Shown: in pieces, positions 8,600-16,614 of the stretch
Numbering within the stretch: the stretch's first letter is position 1
How the letters are laid out: each line of letters starts with the position of its first letter
Origin: an uncultured Clostridia bacterium
GTDB taxonomy: Bacteria > Bacillota > Clostridia > Christensenellales > UBA1242
Direction: 5' to 3'
Length of the DNA: 38,643 nt
Assembly: GCA_944381105.1 (NCBI GenBank)
Contig: CALWJU010000011.1
Location: forward strand, 1 to 38,643
The notes under the pieces: model-generated
Told to the model about the DNA's origin: nothing
Databases searched by the model: none
The model's input: only the letters and a program-made list of their open reading frames with translations
Made by a program: the position numbers and the translations under genes

Positions 8600-8932
8600 T
8601 TATTTTTTGTTTTGTTTTTCAATCATTATTTTTTTTGAATGGTATAGTTTATCAAGACTATATTTTTCTCGTGCTGAGGGAACGAAACAATGCAAAACAA
8701 TATCGCCAAAATCAAATACTATCCATTCTCCTTTATGATATCCCTCTGGGAATATATCAAGATCCATATCTTCCATTAGAGTTTGTGCGAATTTTTTATT
8801 ATTGAGGATATTTGTGTTTGTAAAAACAAATATATATTGTTTGTTATCGTCAATATTAGACAAATACAACGATATATCTTTGCACTTCTTTTCAACAAGA
8901 TAATTATATAAATTTTCTATTCTTTCTTCCAT
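8600..8932 (-). CDS. rsfS: Ribosome silencing factor RsfS (YbeB/Iojap)
   Basis: A 110-residue protein of the RsfS family, which binds ribosomal protein L14 and blocks subunit joining when nutrients are short. The signature WIVFDFGDIVLHCF (about 70-83) followed by AREKYSLDKLY is diagnostic, and the length is typical. It has its own strong promoter at 8968-8996. That promoter abuts, back to back, the promoter of a divergently transcribed membrane-protein gene. Confidence 0.93.
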   Translation of the reverse strand: MEERIENLYNYLVEKKCKDISLYLSNIDDNKQYIFVFTNTNILNNKKFAQTLMEDMDLDIFPEGYHKGEWIVFDFGDIVLHCFVPSAREKYSLDKLYHSKKIMIEKQNKK

Positions 8933-8967
8933 TTCGGATAAACCCTCGCAAAATAACTTATAGTAAT

Positions 8968-8996
8968 ATTATAATAAAAATAAATTGATTAGTCAA
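8968..8996 (-). promoter_or_regulatory. SigA promoter of rsfS
   Basis: TTGACT (8996-8991), 17-nt spacer, TATAAT (8973-8968) on the minus strand. Its -35 directly abuts the -35 of the divergent promoter at 8985-9013. Confidence 0.8.
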
Positions 8997-9013
8997 ATTA
9001 TTTTCAATAATAA
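8985..9013 (+). promoter_or_regulatory. SigA-type promoter of the divergent membrane-protein gene
   Basis: TTGATT (8985-8990), 17-nt spacer, TAATAA (9008-9013). Its -35 lies inside the spacer of the rsfS promoter, so polymerase can probably occupy only one of the two at a time. Confidence 0.5.
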
Positions 9014-9062
9014 ACGCTAAAATAATATGTTTATTTTTTTCTGGCTTGTCTATAATTTTATT

Positions 9063-9863
9063 ATGAAAAAATTCCTATTTGTTTTACAAGTATTTATAAA
9101 ATGCTTTTTGATTTTTTTGATATTATTTATATGGCTGAGGTATTTGTTTAATTCGCTGTGGTTATCTCTATTGATTGCATTCGCTGTTACCTTATTTATA
9201 GAATTAATAAGTATTTTCATAAAAAAGAAAAAAGGCGATAAAACAAATTTAAAGATAAAAGAAAAAGAAGAAGCGGAGATGATGTTTTTTTCGTTATCAA
9301 ACGACACAGACTATATGGAATTTTTCTCTAAACTTGTAAAAAGTAGACATTCTAGCACTTTAAAGTACAAAAGGTATATTTATATAACACATCAAGATAA
9401 CACCCATGTAGTTTTATATCCACATCTAAAATTTCAAACGCTTAATATTGATGACCTAGTAAGTATTATAGGCTCAATTAAAAAAAATATTGATAGGCTT
9501 GTTATAGTTTGTAATGATTACAACAAAGATATATTAAATTACACTTACAATTATGATTTTGAAATTGTATTATTAGATAAGTACCAAACATATCAAAACC
9601 TATATAAAGAATATGATTTTTATCCTGCAATAACAATAAACAAAAAAGCCTCAAAACAGACTTTTAAAGATTTTTTGTCTATGACATTTAATAAAAATAA
9701 AGCAAAAGGTTATCTTATTTCAGCATTGGCTCTTTTTGTTGCTAGTTTTATTGTTAGATATAACTTATACTACAACATATTTGCCACAATACTACTAATT
9801 TTTGCACTTTTTTCTTTCGTAAATACATCATTTAATAAAAGATTACCAAGAGAAATCATATAA
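9063..9863 (+). CDS. Membrane protein of unknown function with a central soluble domain
   Basis: About 266 residues, not recognised. Two hydrophobic segments at the N-terminus (about 5-25 and 30-50) end in a KKKKG cluster. A soluble alpha/beta-looking region (about 75-205) with short strands such as RYIYITH, HVVLYPH and RLVIVCND follows, then two hydrophobic segments at the C-terminus. ATG at 9063 (MKKFLF) is chosen for its charged start; an in-frame ATG at 9027 lies almost at the predicted transcript start, and neither has a clear ribosome site. It is divergent from rsfS and convergent with yhbY. Confidence 0.7.
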   Translation: MKKFLFVLQVFIKCFLIFLILFIWLRYLFNSLWLSLLIAFAVTLFIELISIFIKKKKGDKTNLKIKEKEEAEMMFFSLSNDTDYMEFFSKLVKSRHSSTLKYKRYIYITHQDNTHVVLYPHLKFQTLNIDDLVSIIGSIKKNIDRLVIVCNDYNKDILNYTYNYDFEIVLLDKYQTYQNLYKEYDFYPAITINKKASKQTFKDFLSMTFNKNKAKGYLISALALFVASFIVRYNLYYNIFATILLIFALFSFVNTSFNKRLPREII

Positions 9864-10026
9864 GTTTTCTTTGCGTATATTTTTTAGTATTTTATATCAT
9901 TATCATCCATTTCCGTACACTAATGCTATATCACAACAACCTGCATATCAACTAAATTCAATTTATTATTTTATAAAAAACATGGAAATCCATTTCCACA
10001 TTTTAAAGAATTCTAATATTAAATCC

Positions 10027-10323
10027 TTATAACAATTCAATATGTTTAAAATCTTTCTTTGAAGATTTACGATAAATAATAACCATTCCACCTATTACCT
10101 GTACAGGTTCAGCGTTGAGATTACTGCATATATTCGACATAACTTCCTTCGCTGTAAAACTAGAATTTTTTAGCACTTTTATTTTTATAAGCTCTCTCGC
10201 TTCCAAAAGGTTTGAAATTGCTTGATAGGAATTTTCACCCAATCCCTCTTTACCTATTTGCATAACAGGTTCTAGTGCATTACCAAGTCCTCTAAGATAT
10301 GCTCTTTGTTTAGTTGTTATCAT
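10027..10323 (-). CDS. yhbY: YhbY-family CRM-domain RNA-binding protein
   Basis: A 98-residue single-domain protein of the CRM family (YhbY/CRS1), which binds RNA and associates with pre-50S ribosomal subunits. The start [18 protein letters not shown] and the conserved GKEGLG loop (GxxG) are present, with a typical beta-strand ending ([12 protein letters not shown]). The ribosome site GAGAGG precedes the ATG. It lies downstream of obgE, another large-subunit assembly factor, but 360 bp away. Confidence 0.93.
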   Translation of the reverse strand: MITTKQRAYLRGLGNALEPVMQIGKEGLGENSYQAISNLLEARELIKIKVLKNSSFTAKEVMSNICSNLNAEPVQVIGGMVIIYRKSSKKDFKHIELL

Positions 10324-10684
10324 TTTTAACCTCTCTTTTTTATAAAATATCGATATTTTTTATCTTTATCTTAAATTTGTTATAAACTTTAATTTTAAAT
10401 TCATTTAAATTGATAATGTAGAAATTTAAAGCAATTTTCATGACGAATTCCACATTAAACACCACCATTTAAATAAATATTTACTCTTGTCAACCTACCT
10501 CATCAATAAGATAAAATCTATTTTCGAAAGTAAACTTGTTTGCAAGAATGAATCTGATAATATTTATACTTTATGATGAGTGTGTGAATTGCACAAAATC
10601 GTTAGAATTTGATAAAATTTTACACAGGCAAAATTTTATCATCACAAAGTAAATTTATTCAAAATAGTAATCTACATGGCAACT
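10324..10684. other. Intergenic stretch between obgE and yhbY with one long AT hairpin
   Basis: No gene seen. GATAAAATTTT (about 10610-10620) and AAAATTTTATC (about 10631-10641) form a perfect 11-bp stem downstream of the obgE stop. It could stop obgE transcription or stabilise its 3' end, but lacks a following T run on the minus strand. No RNA family recognised. Confidence 0.5.
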
Positions 10685-11953
10685 CTATTCAGTATACTCA
10701 AATGTTATATCTTTAATTTTTACTATTCCACCATTTTTTAAGCCCTTTTCTTTTAGTAATGCAATTATACCCATTTCTTGTAATCTATTTTGGAAATAGG
10801 CAAATGACCTAGTATCAGATAGCACTACACCTCTTATAAAGTTATCTATTTTTCCTCCACTTACAACAAAAGCCCCTTCATCATCTCTTGTAATTTTTAT
10901 AGACGAATAATCTCTATTGTCAAAATCATAATCTTCAACCTTTAAAGGTGGTTTCTTAGGAAGTTTGCTTAATTGTTCAAGTGTGGCGAGTTTTAACTGT
11001 TCAATACCCTGAAAGGTAGCACCAGAAATACATAAAAACTTATCACCAACCTCTTTTTTGAACTTATCAAGTCTAGCCTTTAAAACAGCATCATCAACTA
11101 AATCAATTTTAGTAAATACAATGATTTGCGGAGTTTTTGCTAGTTGTTCATTATACTTTTGCAATTCATCATTTATAGTAAAATAATCTGAAATAAAATC
11201 TCTTCCATCACTTTGAGAAATATCAACAAGATGTAAAATTAATCTTACCCTTTCAACATGTTTTAAAAAATAGTGTCCAAGTCCAAGCCCCTCGCTCGCC
11301 CCCTCTATAAGTCCAGGAATATCAGCAACAACGAAAGTTTGCCCTTTTACCTCGCATACCCCAAGATTTGGATAAAGTGTGGTAAAAGGATAATTTGCAA
11401 CCTTAGGATTTGCATTTGATATACACGACAAAAGTGTTGACTTTCCAGCATTTGGAAACCCTACGAGTCCTACATCTGCTATCGTTTTAAGTTCAAGTAT
11501 AACCTCATGAGCAACTGTTAATTCGCCTGTTTGCGAAAAATGAGGTGCTTGTTTAATAGATGATTTATAATAAGCATTGCCATGACCACCTTTTCCACCT
11601 CTTAAAGCAATAAATTCCATATTATCTTCGTTTAAGTCAGCAATAATCTTATTTGTTTTAGCATCTATTATTACCGTGCCACAAGGTACTTTTATAATTG
11701 TATCCTTTCCATTAGCACCAGATTGAAGTTTTTTTGCTCCGTTCTCACCGTTTTCAGCAACGAATTTTTTATGAAACCTAAAATCATACAATGTGTTCAT
11801 GGATTGAGTTGATTTAAAAATTATATTACCGCCTCTTCCGCCTTCGCCTCCATCTGGACCACCCTTTGCTGTCATAGCATTTCTTAAAAAAGAAGTAGAA
11901 CCATTTCCACCATTACCTGCTTTTATGCTTATCTTAACTCTATCAAGAAACAT
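10685..11953 (-). CDS. obgE: GTPase ObgE/CgtA
   Basis: A 422-residue essential GTPase in 50S assembly and the stringent response. The Gly-rich Obg domain fills the N-terminal 160 residues. The G domain has G1 GFPNAGKST (165-173), G3 DIPG and G4 FTKIDLVD. A C-terminal OCT domain (about 345-422) is present, as in other Gram-positive Obg proteins. The ribosome site GGAGGTAGAGT precedes the ATG. In many Firmicutes obg sits beside rpmA and yhbY; here only yhbY follows. Confidence 0.97.
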   Translation of the reverse strand: MFLDRVKISIKAGNGGNGSTSFLRNAMTAKGGPDGGEGGRGGNIIFKSTQSMNTLYDFRFHKKFVAENGENGAKKLQSGANGKDTIIKVPCGTVIIDAKTNKIIADLNEDNMEFIALRGGKGGHGNAYYKSSIKQAPHFSQTGELTVAHEVILELKTIADVGLVGFPNAGKSTLLSCISNANPKVANYPFTTLYPNLGVCEVKGQTFVVADIPGLIEGASEGLGLGHYFLKHVERVRLILHLVDISQSDGRDFISDYFTINDELQKYNEQLAKTPQIIVFTKIDLVDDAVLKARLDKFKKEVGDKFLCISGATFQGIEQLKLATLEQLSKLPKKPPLKVEDYDFDNRDYSSIKITRDDEGAFVVSGGKIDNFIRGVVLSDTRSFAYFQNRLQEMGIIALLKEKGLKNGGIVKIKDITFEYTE

Positions 11954-12071
11954 ACTCTACCTCCTTTACAATTTTTACACATAAATTTTCATAAAAATAG
12001 CAAATTGATCACTAACGACGCTTGTACTACATTTAATATTTGTTGCTATATCTTGTATTTTGTCTAACATA

Positions 12072-12710
12072 TTACATAGTATATTTAGTGTTATTCATTG
12101 CATAATAAGTACACATATCAGTGAATAGACATTTCTCACATTGAGGCTTTATTGCTTTACAAATATACCTACCAAAATGAACTAATTGAAGATGTAATTT
12201 TCCCCACTTACTTTTATCAAACAATTTCATAAGCACAAGTTCACACTTGTAAGGATTGTCAGTCTTAACAAAACCTAGCCTATTTGAAACTCTTAAAACA
12301 TGAGTATCAACCGCAATTGCATCCCCTTTAAAAGCCTCAGAATAAACCACATTTGCGGTTTTTCTTCCGACACCTGCAAGAGATTGCATTTTATCTAAAT
12401 CTTGCGGAACTTGTCCATCAAACTTTTCTATTAAATCCTTACTCATAGAAAGTATATTCTTAGCCTTATTATGATAAAATCCGCACGAATGAATTTTCTC
12501 TTCAAGTTCACTTTGTGATAATGTCAACATCTTCTCTGGCGAATCATAGTCTTTAAATAGTTCTTTTGTAACGATATTCACCCTTTTATCAGTACATTGA
12601 GCAGACAAAATAACGGCTACAAGCAATTGGTATACTGATTTATATTCAAGTTCACATTCTGGCTCAGGTATTAATTCATCTAATTTTTTGTAAAATTCTT
12701 TTGTTTCCAT
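12072..12710 (-). CDS. nth: Endonuclease III
   Basis: A 212-residue base-excision-repair glycosylase/AP lyase that removes oxidised pyrimidines. The helix-hairpin-helix LAGVGRKTANVV carries the catalytic Lys, and AVDTHVLRVSNRLG carries the catalytic Asp. A C-terminal C-X6-C-X2-C-X5-C cluster (from CKAIKPQC to the final DMC) binds a 4Fe-4S cluster. Length is normal. The ATG follows TAGAGGAAA. It lies between lysS and obgE; spacing on both sides suggests separate transcription or loose read-through. Confidence 0.96.
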   Translation of the reverse strand: METKEFYKKLDELIPEPECELEYKSVYQLLVAVILSAQCTDKRVNIVTKELFKDYDSPEKMLTLSQSELEEKIHSCGFYHNKAKNILSMSKDLIEKFDGQVPQDLDKMQSLAGVGRKTANVVYSEAFKGDAIAVDTHVLRVSNRLGFVKTDNPYKCELVLMKLFDKSKWGKLHLQLVHFGRYICKAIKPQCEKCLFTDMCTYYAMNNTKYTM

Positions 12711-12769
12711 TTTCCTCTACTTATCTTTATATTTTTTACTATGTTTACTTTTTACGAACCTAAAAGTCT

Positions 12770-12783
12770 AAGATTGCAATCTT
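12770..12783. repeat. 14-bp perfect palindrome between lysS and nth
   Basis: AAGATTGCAATCTT is fully self-complementary and lies about 60 bp upstream of nth. It could be a dimeric regulator site for nth. Function unknown. Confidence 0.3.
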
Positions 12784-12910
12784 CAAATTGTCTAATTGCC
12801 CGACTCTTTAAATAATTCAACAAAAACCTTTTGTATATACAACGAGCATTTTACAAATAGTCTAAATCAACACAAAAAGGAAATGATAGTTACTTGAATC
12901 TTACTACCAA

Positions 12911-14380
12911 TTAATTTAACGGTTTCATTAATGGAAATAGTACTGTATCTCGTATATTTGGCAAATCAAATATAAATTGTAAAAATCTATCTATACCAAA
13001 TCCAAGACCAGAAATAGGTGGCATACCATGTTCCATAGAAAGCAAGAAATCTTCGTCAACATCCATAGTTTCGTCATCACCTAGTGCTTTTTCTTCTAGT
13101 TGTTTTTCTAATAATTTTCTTTGCAAAATAGGATCTACAAGTTCTGAATAAGCCTTAACAAGTTCTGCACCCCCTGCTACAACTTGGAACATATCAGCAA
13201 TTCGTTCATCTTTGTCATTTCGTCTTGCAAGTGGAACTAATACTGCTGGATAATTATATATAATGGTTGGATTGACTATGCCTGCCCTTATTTTTCTCTT
13301 ATAAATATAATCAATAAGAGTTCTCACAGTCTTGCACTCTTCAAGTTCAGCATACGAGTAAAGTCCTTTTTCAACTACCTTTTGTTTGAATTTATCAATG
13401 TCTTCTTCTGCAAGGCAGTCAAAACCTAGGAGTTCATTCATTTTTTCTACATAATTTATTCTATCCCATTCACTTGCAAATTCTATTTCTTGTCCCTGAT
13501 AAGATATTTTTGTAGTGCCAAGACATTCAAGTAACATCTTATTAACCATATTGTAGAAAAATTTAATATTATCTTCATAATTCCAATATGAAGCATACCA
13601 CTCAACCTGAGTAAACTCTTGTAAATGCGAGGTATCCATGCCTTCATTTCTAAAATCTTTACCCATTTCAAACACTCGGTCAAAACCTGCACTTATACAT
13701 TGTTTAAGCCATGTTTCAGTGGCAATACGCAAATTACACTCAATATCAAGAGCGTTATGATGAGTAAAAAATGGTTTTGCACTTGCACCAGAAACACTAG
13801 TCTGCAATACAGGTGTTTCAACTTCCAAAAAGCCATTATCTTCAAGATATCTTCTTATAAATGATTCAATTTTGCTTCTTGTTATAAATACTTGACGAGA
13901 TTTTTCATTTGTTATAAGGTCAAGATATCTCTGTCTATAAATAGTTTCAGCGTCTGTAAGACCGTGAAATTTTTCTGGAAGAGACCTAAGAGTTTTTGAA
14001 AGTAATTTTACCTTTTCCGCCCTAACAGTTACCTCGCCTGTCTGAGTTAAGTACACCTCACCTTCAACTCCTACAAAATCGGCAATATCTATCATTTTTT
14101 TATAAAAATCATATGCCTGTTCATCTAGTTCATTTCGCCCAACTGAAACCTGTATTTTTGCATTTATATCTCTAATTTGAATAAACCCAAATTTACCCAT
14201 AACACGTTTAAAGATAATTCTTCCTGCAATTTTTACATGCTGTCCAACCTTATCTCGTGCCTCAGCAATAGTACAAGTTCTTTCGAACTTTTCTTTATAA
14301 GCAATCTCTCCTACACCTCTTAAATCTTCAATCTTCTTTTTTCTAATATCAACTTCGCTTGACAAGTTTTGTTCTTGCAT
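12911..14380 (-). CDS. lysS: Lysyl-tRNA synthetase, class II
   Basis: A 489-residue enzyme charging tRNA-Lys. An N-terminal OB-fold anticodon-binding domain (about 45-150) precedes the class II catalytic core. THHNALD and FRNEGMD mark the motif 2 region, and GFGIDRFLQF is motif 3. The segment after motif 2 reads SHLQEFTQVEWY where most bacterial LysRS have THNPEFTMLE, so this belongs to a divergent subgroup. The start has AGGAGG seven bases upstream. It has its own promoter (14428-14456), whose -35 touches the stop codon of the upstream gene. Confidence 0.95.
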   Translation of the reverse strand: MQEQNLSSEVDIRKKKIEDLRGVGEIAYKEKFERTCTIAEARDKVGQHVKIAGRIIFKRVMGKFGFIQIRDINAKIQVSVGRNELDEQAYDFYKKMIDIADFVGVEGEVYLTQTGEVTVRAEKVKLLSKTLRSLPEKFHGLTDAETIYRQRYLDLITNEKSRQVFITRSKIESFIRRYLEDNGFLEVETPVLQTSVSGASAKPFFTHHNALDIECNLRIATETWLKQCISAGFDRVFEMGKDFRNEGMDTSHLQEFTQVEWYASYWNYEDNIKFFYNMVNKMLLECLGTTKISYQGQEIEFASEWDRINYVEKMNELLGFDCLAEEDIDKFKQKVVEKGLYSYAELEECKTVRTLIDYIYKRKIRAGIVNPTIIYNYPAVLVPLARRNDKDERIADMFQVVAGGAELVKAYSELVDPILQRKLLEKQLEEKALGDDETMDVDEDFLLSMEHGMPPISGLGFGIDRFLQFIFDLPNIRDTVLFPLMKPLN

Positions 14381-14427
14381 ATATCCTCCTAAAAGTTTTT
14401 ATTTTTCTTATCTATAAACTTATAGAA

Positions 14428-14456
14428 AGGTTAGCACAAAATTAAAAATATGTCAA
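14428..14456 (-). promoter_or_regulatory. SigA promoter of lysS
   Basis: Perfect TTGACA (14456-14451), 17-nt spacer, TAACCT (14433-14428) with TG one base upstream (extended -10). No T-box leader is visible in the short 5' region. Confidence 0.65.
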
Positions 14457-14996
14457 TTATTTATACTTATTTTTATAATAATGATAATTCTTAAATACCT
14501 TATTTAGATAATTTTCTGTCTCTTGGTATGGTATTTTATCCAACGTTTTGCCATCTTTTGAGTATTCTTTGTCAGAGAGCCAACTTTTAACATTACCCTG
14601 CCCTGCGTTGTATGCACAAAGTGCAAGTTCTTCATTGCCAAAATATTTTTCTAGATAACTTATATAATAAGTCCCTATCTCAATATTGTATTCTGCATCT
14701 AATAGATATTCCTCTTTATAATCTTTTCCTAGACTACTTGCCACCCATTTGGCTGTGCTTGGCATAATCTGCATAAGACCTATTGCACCTTTATTTGAAA
14801 CAGCATCCTCTGCAAAATTACTTTCTGTATTGATTACAGAAGCAATCAAAGCACTTTCAACATTGTACTTCTCCGCATATAAAATTATCTGCTCACTATA
14901 AGCCATTGGATAAAGATATGCAAAAACGCAACCTACTGTATATACAAGAACAATAAGAATTAGTGAAAGACTTAAAAGTGAAAAAGACACTCTCAT
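14457..14996 (-). CDS. Membrane-anchored lytic transglycosylase (Slt/MltE-like)
   Basis: A 179-residue enzyme expected to cleave peptidoglycan glycan strands outside the membrane. An N-terminal hydrophobic anchor or uncleaved signal (about 5-27) precedes one SLT domain. Catalytic Glu58 lies in INTESNF, followed by GAIGLMQIMPSTA (70-82) and CAYNAGQGNV. It resembles the small YjbJ-like enzymes of Firmicutes. No good ribosome site precedes the ATG, so the exact start is less sure. It follows the DUF3343 gene on the same strand. Confidence 0.92.
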   Translation of the reverse strand: MRVSFSLLSLSLILIVLVYTVGCVFAYLYPMAYSEQIILYAEKYNVESALIASVINTESNFAEDAVSNKGAIGLMQIMPSTAKWVASSLGKDYKEEYLLDAEYNIEIGTYYISYLEKYFGNEELALCAYNAGQGNVKSWLSDKEYSKDGKTLDKIPYQETENYLNKVFKNYHYYKNKYK

Positions 14997-15063
14997 ATAG
15001 TTATTTTATTTATCTTTTAAATAAAAATACACTTTTAGTAATATTAGATAAATTTAAAATGTT

Positions 15064-15321
15064 TTACAATCTCTCTACATGACGACTATTGCCTCTATTC
15101 TCTACTAAAAAGAAACCATAAAATGACCTAAACGGCTTTGCCCTTAAAAAATTTTTTGCTACTGGCAACATGTTACAGTCAAAACGAACAGAAATACCAC
15201 AAGCCTGCCCAGCCTCTTTCGGCGTGTTGATTATATCAGCATAAAGCCCATTAGACCTAAACATGTTTGCAAGATATAGTGTTTCATTCCGAGATGTAAA
15301 AACAGCAATTATAAACCTCAT
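15064..15321 (-). CDS. DUF3343 protein (putative Se/S carrier-like)
   Basis: An 85-residue protein matching the DUF3343 family, annotated as a putative selenium/sulfur carrier. The family hallmark TPKEAGQACGISVRF holds Cys41, and Cys49 lies shortly after. No signal or membrane segment. AAGGAG precedes the ATG. It is divergent from a class V cysteine desulfurase with only 66 bp between starts. A desulfurase passing sulfur (or selenium) to Cys41 would fit, but this is inference. Confidence 0.85.
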   Translation of the reverse strand: MRFIIAVFTSRNETLYLANMFRSNGLYADIINTPKEAGQACGISVRFDCNMLPVAKNFLRAKPFRSFYGFFLVENRGNSRHVERL

Positions 15322-15387
15322 TTATTCTCCTTAATGCACAAATTCCCTTATAAAACACTATATTGTAAATATAAAGGAAAGTTTACT

Positions 15388-16542
15388 ATGATTTATTTAG
15401 ATAATAGTGCTACCACACTTATAAAACCAAAAGAAATAATAAAAGCGGTCAATGACAGTTTGTTATACTATTCAGCAAACCCTGGTCGAAGTGGACATAA
15501 GGCAAGCGTAAAAACCGCTTTAAAGATAGAAGAAGTACGTGAAGTTATTGCAAGACACTTCAATGTTTCATCCGCTCAAAACATTGTTTTCACAACAAAT
15601 TGCACACACGCCTTAAACATTGCCATACTTGGCTCTGCAAAACAAGGTGGACATATTGTATGCACAGAAAATGAACACAATTCTGTCCTTCGTCCTCTTG
15701 AACACCTCAAAAATCTAGGAATAATAGATTATACAATCGCCTATCAGTCAACTCCAACAGGTATAACAGTTGAGGATATAAAAAAATGTATTAATGAAAA
15801 TACATATATGATTATTTGCAATCATATATCAAATGTCAATGGTAGCAGGGCTAATATTAAAAATATAGGGAAATTCTGTCAGGAAAATGGATATATATTT
15901 CTAGTTGACGGAGCACAAAGTTGCGGTCATGAAAAGATAGACATGCAAGAATTAGGAATTGATTATCTTGCAGTGGCAGGTCATAAAGGTTTTTATGCTC
16001 CTCAATCAATTGGTGTACTCGTAATGAATGATAAATACCGCCCTGAACCTATACTTTTCGGAGGTACGGGTACAAATTCATTAGAACTTGTCCAGCCCAA
16101 AACCTATCCAGAACGACTAGAAAGCGGAACAATATCCACTCCTTTAATTTTAGGGCTTGGAGCAGGAGTTAAATTTGTTGAAGAAAATTTTAATGATATT
16201 AATAATAAACTCGATGACCTTACGACGTATTTAAACTATGAACTAACTAAAATGGGCGTTACCTCTTATACACATCCTGAAAACTCTTATGGCGTAGTCT
16301 CTTTCAATATAGATGACATGCACTCAAATGAAGTGGCGGATATTTTAAATGAGAAATATGATATATGTGTAAGAAGTGGCTACCATTGTGCTCCAATCAA
16401 GCATAAAGCACTCGGCACTCTCGAACAAGGCACTGTCAGAGTTTCAATCTCATACTTTAACAATTTTTCAGAAATACAAAGACTTATTTATGCAATAAGA
16501 CATATAAAGAAAGAACATGAAAAAGATTTTTCTAGAAAATAA
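15388..16542 (+). CDS. Class V aminotransferase-fold cysteine desulfurase (Csd/SufS-like)
   Basis: A 384-residue PLP enzyme expected to remove sulfur from cysteine as a protein-bound persulfide. It starts YLDNSATT. The PLP Lys200 is in AVAGHKG, Asp174 and Gln177 are in DGAQS, and the catalytic Cys334 lies in RSGYHCAP as in SufS/CsdA enzymes. ATG at 15388 is preferred because AAAGGAAAG lies upstream; in-frame codons extend to 15334 but would overlap the divergent leader. No SUF or ISC scaffold genes are adjacent. The neighbour is the DUF3343 gene. Confidence 0.93.
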   Translation: MIYLDNSATTLIKPKEIIKAVNDSLLYYSANPGRSGHKASVKTALKIEEVREVIARHFNVSSAQNIVFTTNCTHALNIAILGSAKQGGHIVCTENEHNSVLRPLEHLKNLGIIDYTIAYQSTPTGITVEDIKKCINENTYMIICNHISNVNGSRANIKNIGKFCQENGYIFLVDGAQSCGHEKIDMQELGIDYLAVAGHKGFYAPQSIGVLVMNDKYRPEPILFGGTGTNSLELVQPKTYPERLESGTISTPLILGLGAGVKFVEENFNDINNKLDDLTTYLNYELTKMGVTSYTHPENSYGVVSFNIDDMHSNEVADILNEKYDICVRSGYHCAPIKHKALGTLEQGTVRVSISYFNNFSEIQRLIYAIRHIKKEHEKDFSRK

Positions 16543-16550
16543 GTCAACAA

Positions 16551-16594
16551 AAAAAAGACTATTATGTTTTTGTTATAGTTTCATAACATAATAG
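16551..16594 (-). terminator. Intrinsic terminator of rpsO-pnp
   Basis: CTATTATGTT (16559-16568) and AACATAATAG (16585-16594) form a perfect 10-bp stem. On the minus strand a T run (16558-16549) follows. It lies just after the pnp stop and may also stop the convergent desulfurase transcript. Confidence 0.75.
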
Positions 16595-16614
16595 CCCTAA
16601 TTTCCTAATAAATT

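Noticed and set aside
14381..14456. T-box leader of lysS
   Set aside because: The 5' region is too short and has no specifier stem, T-box sequence or terminator/antiterminator.
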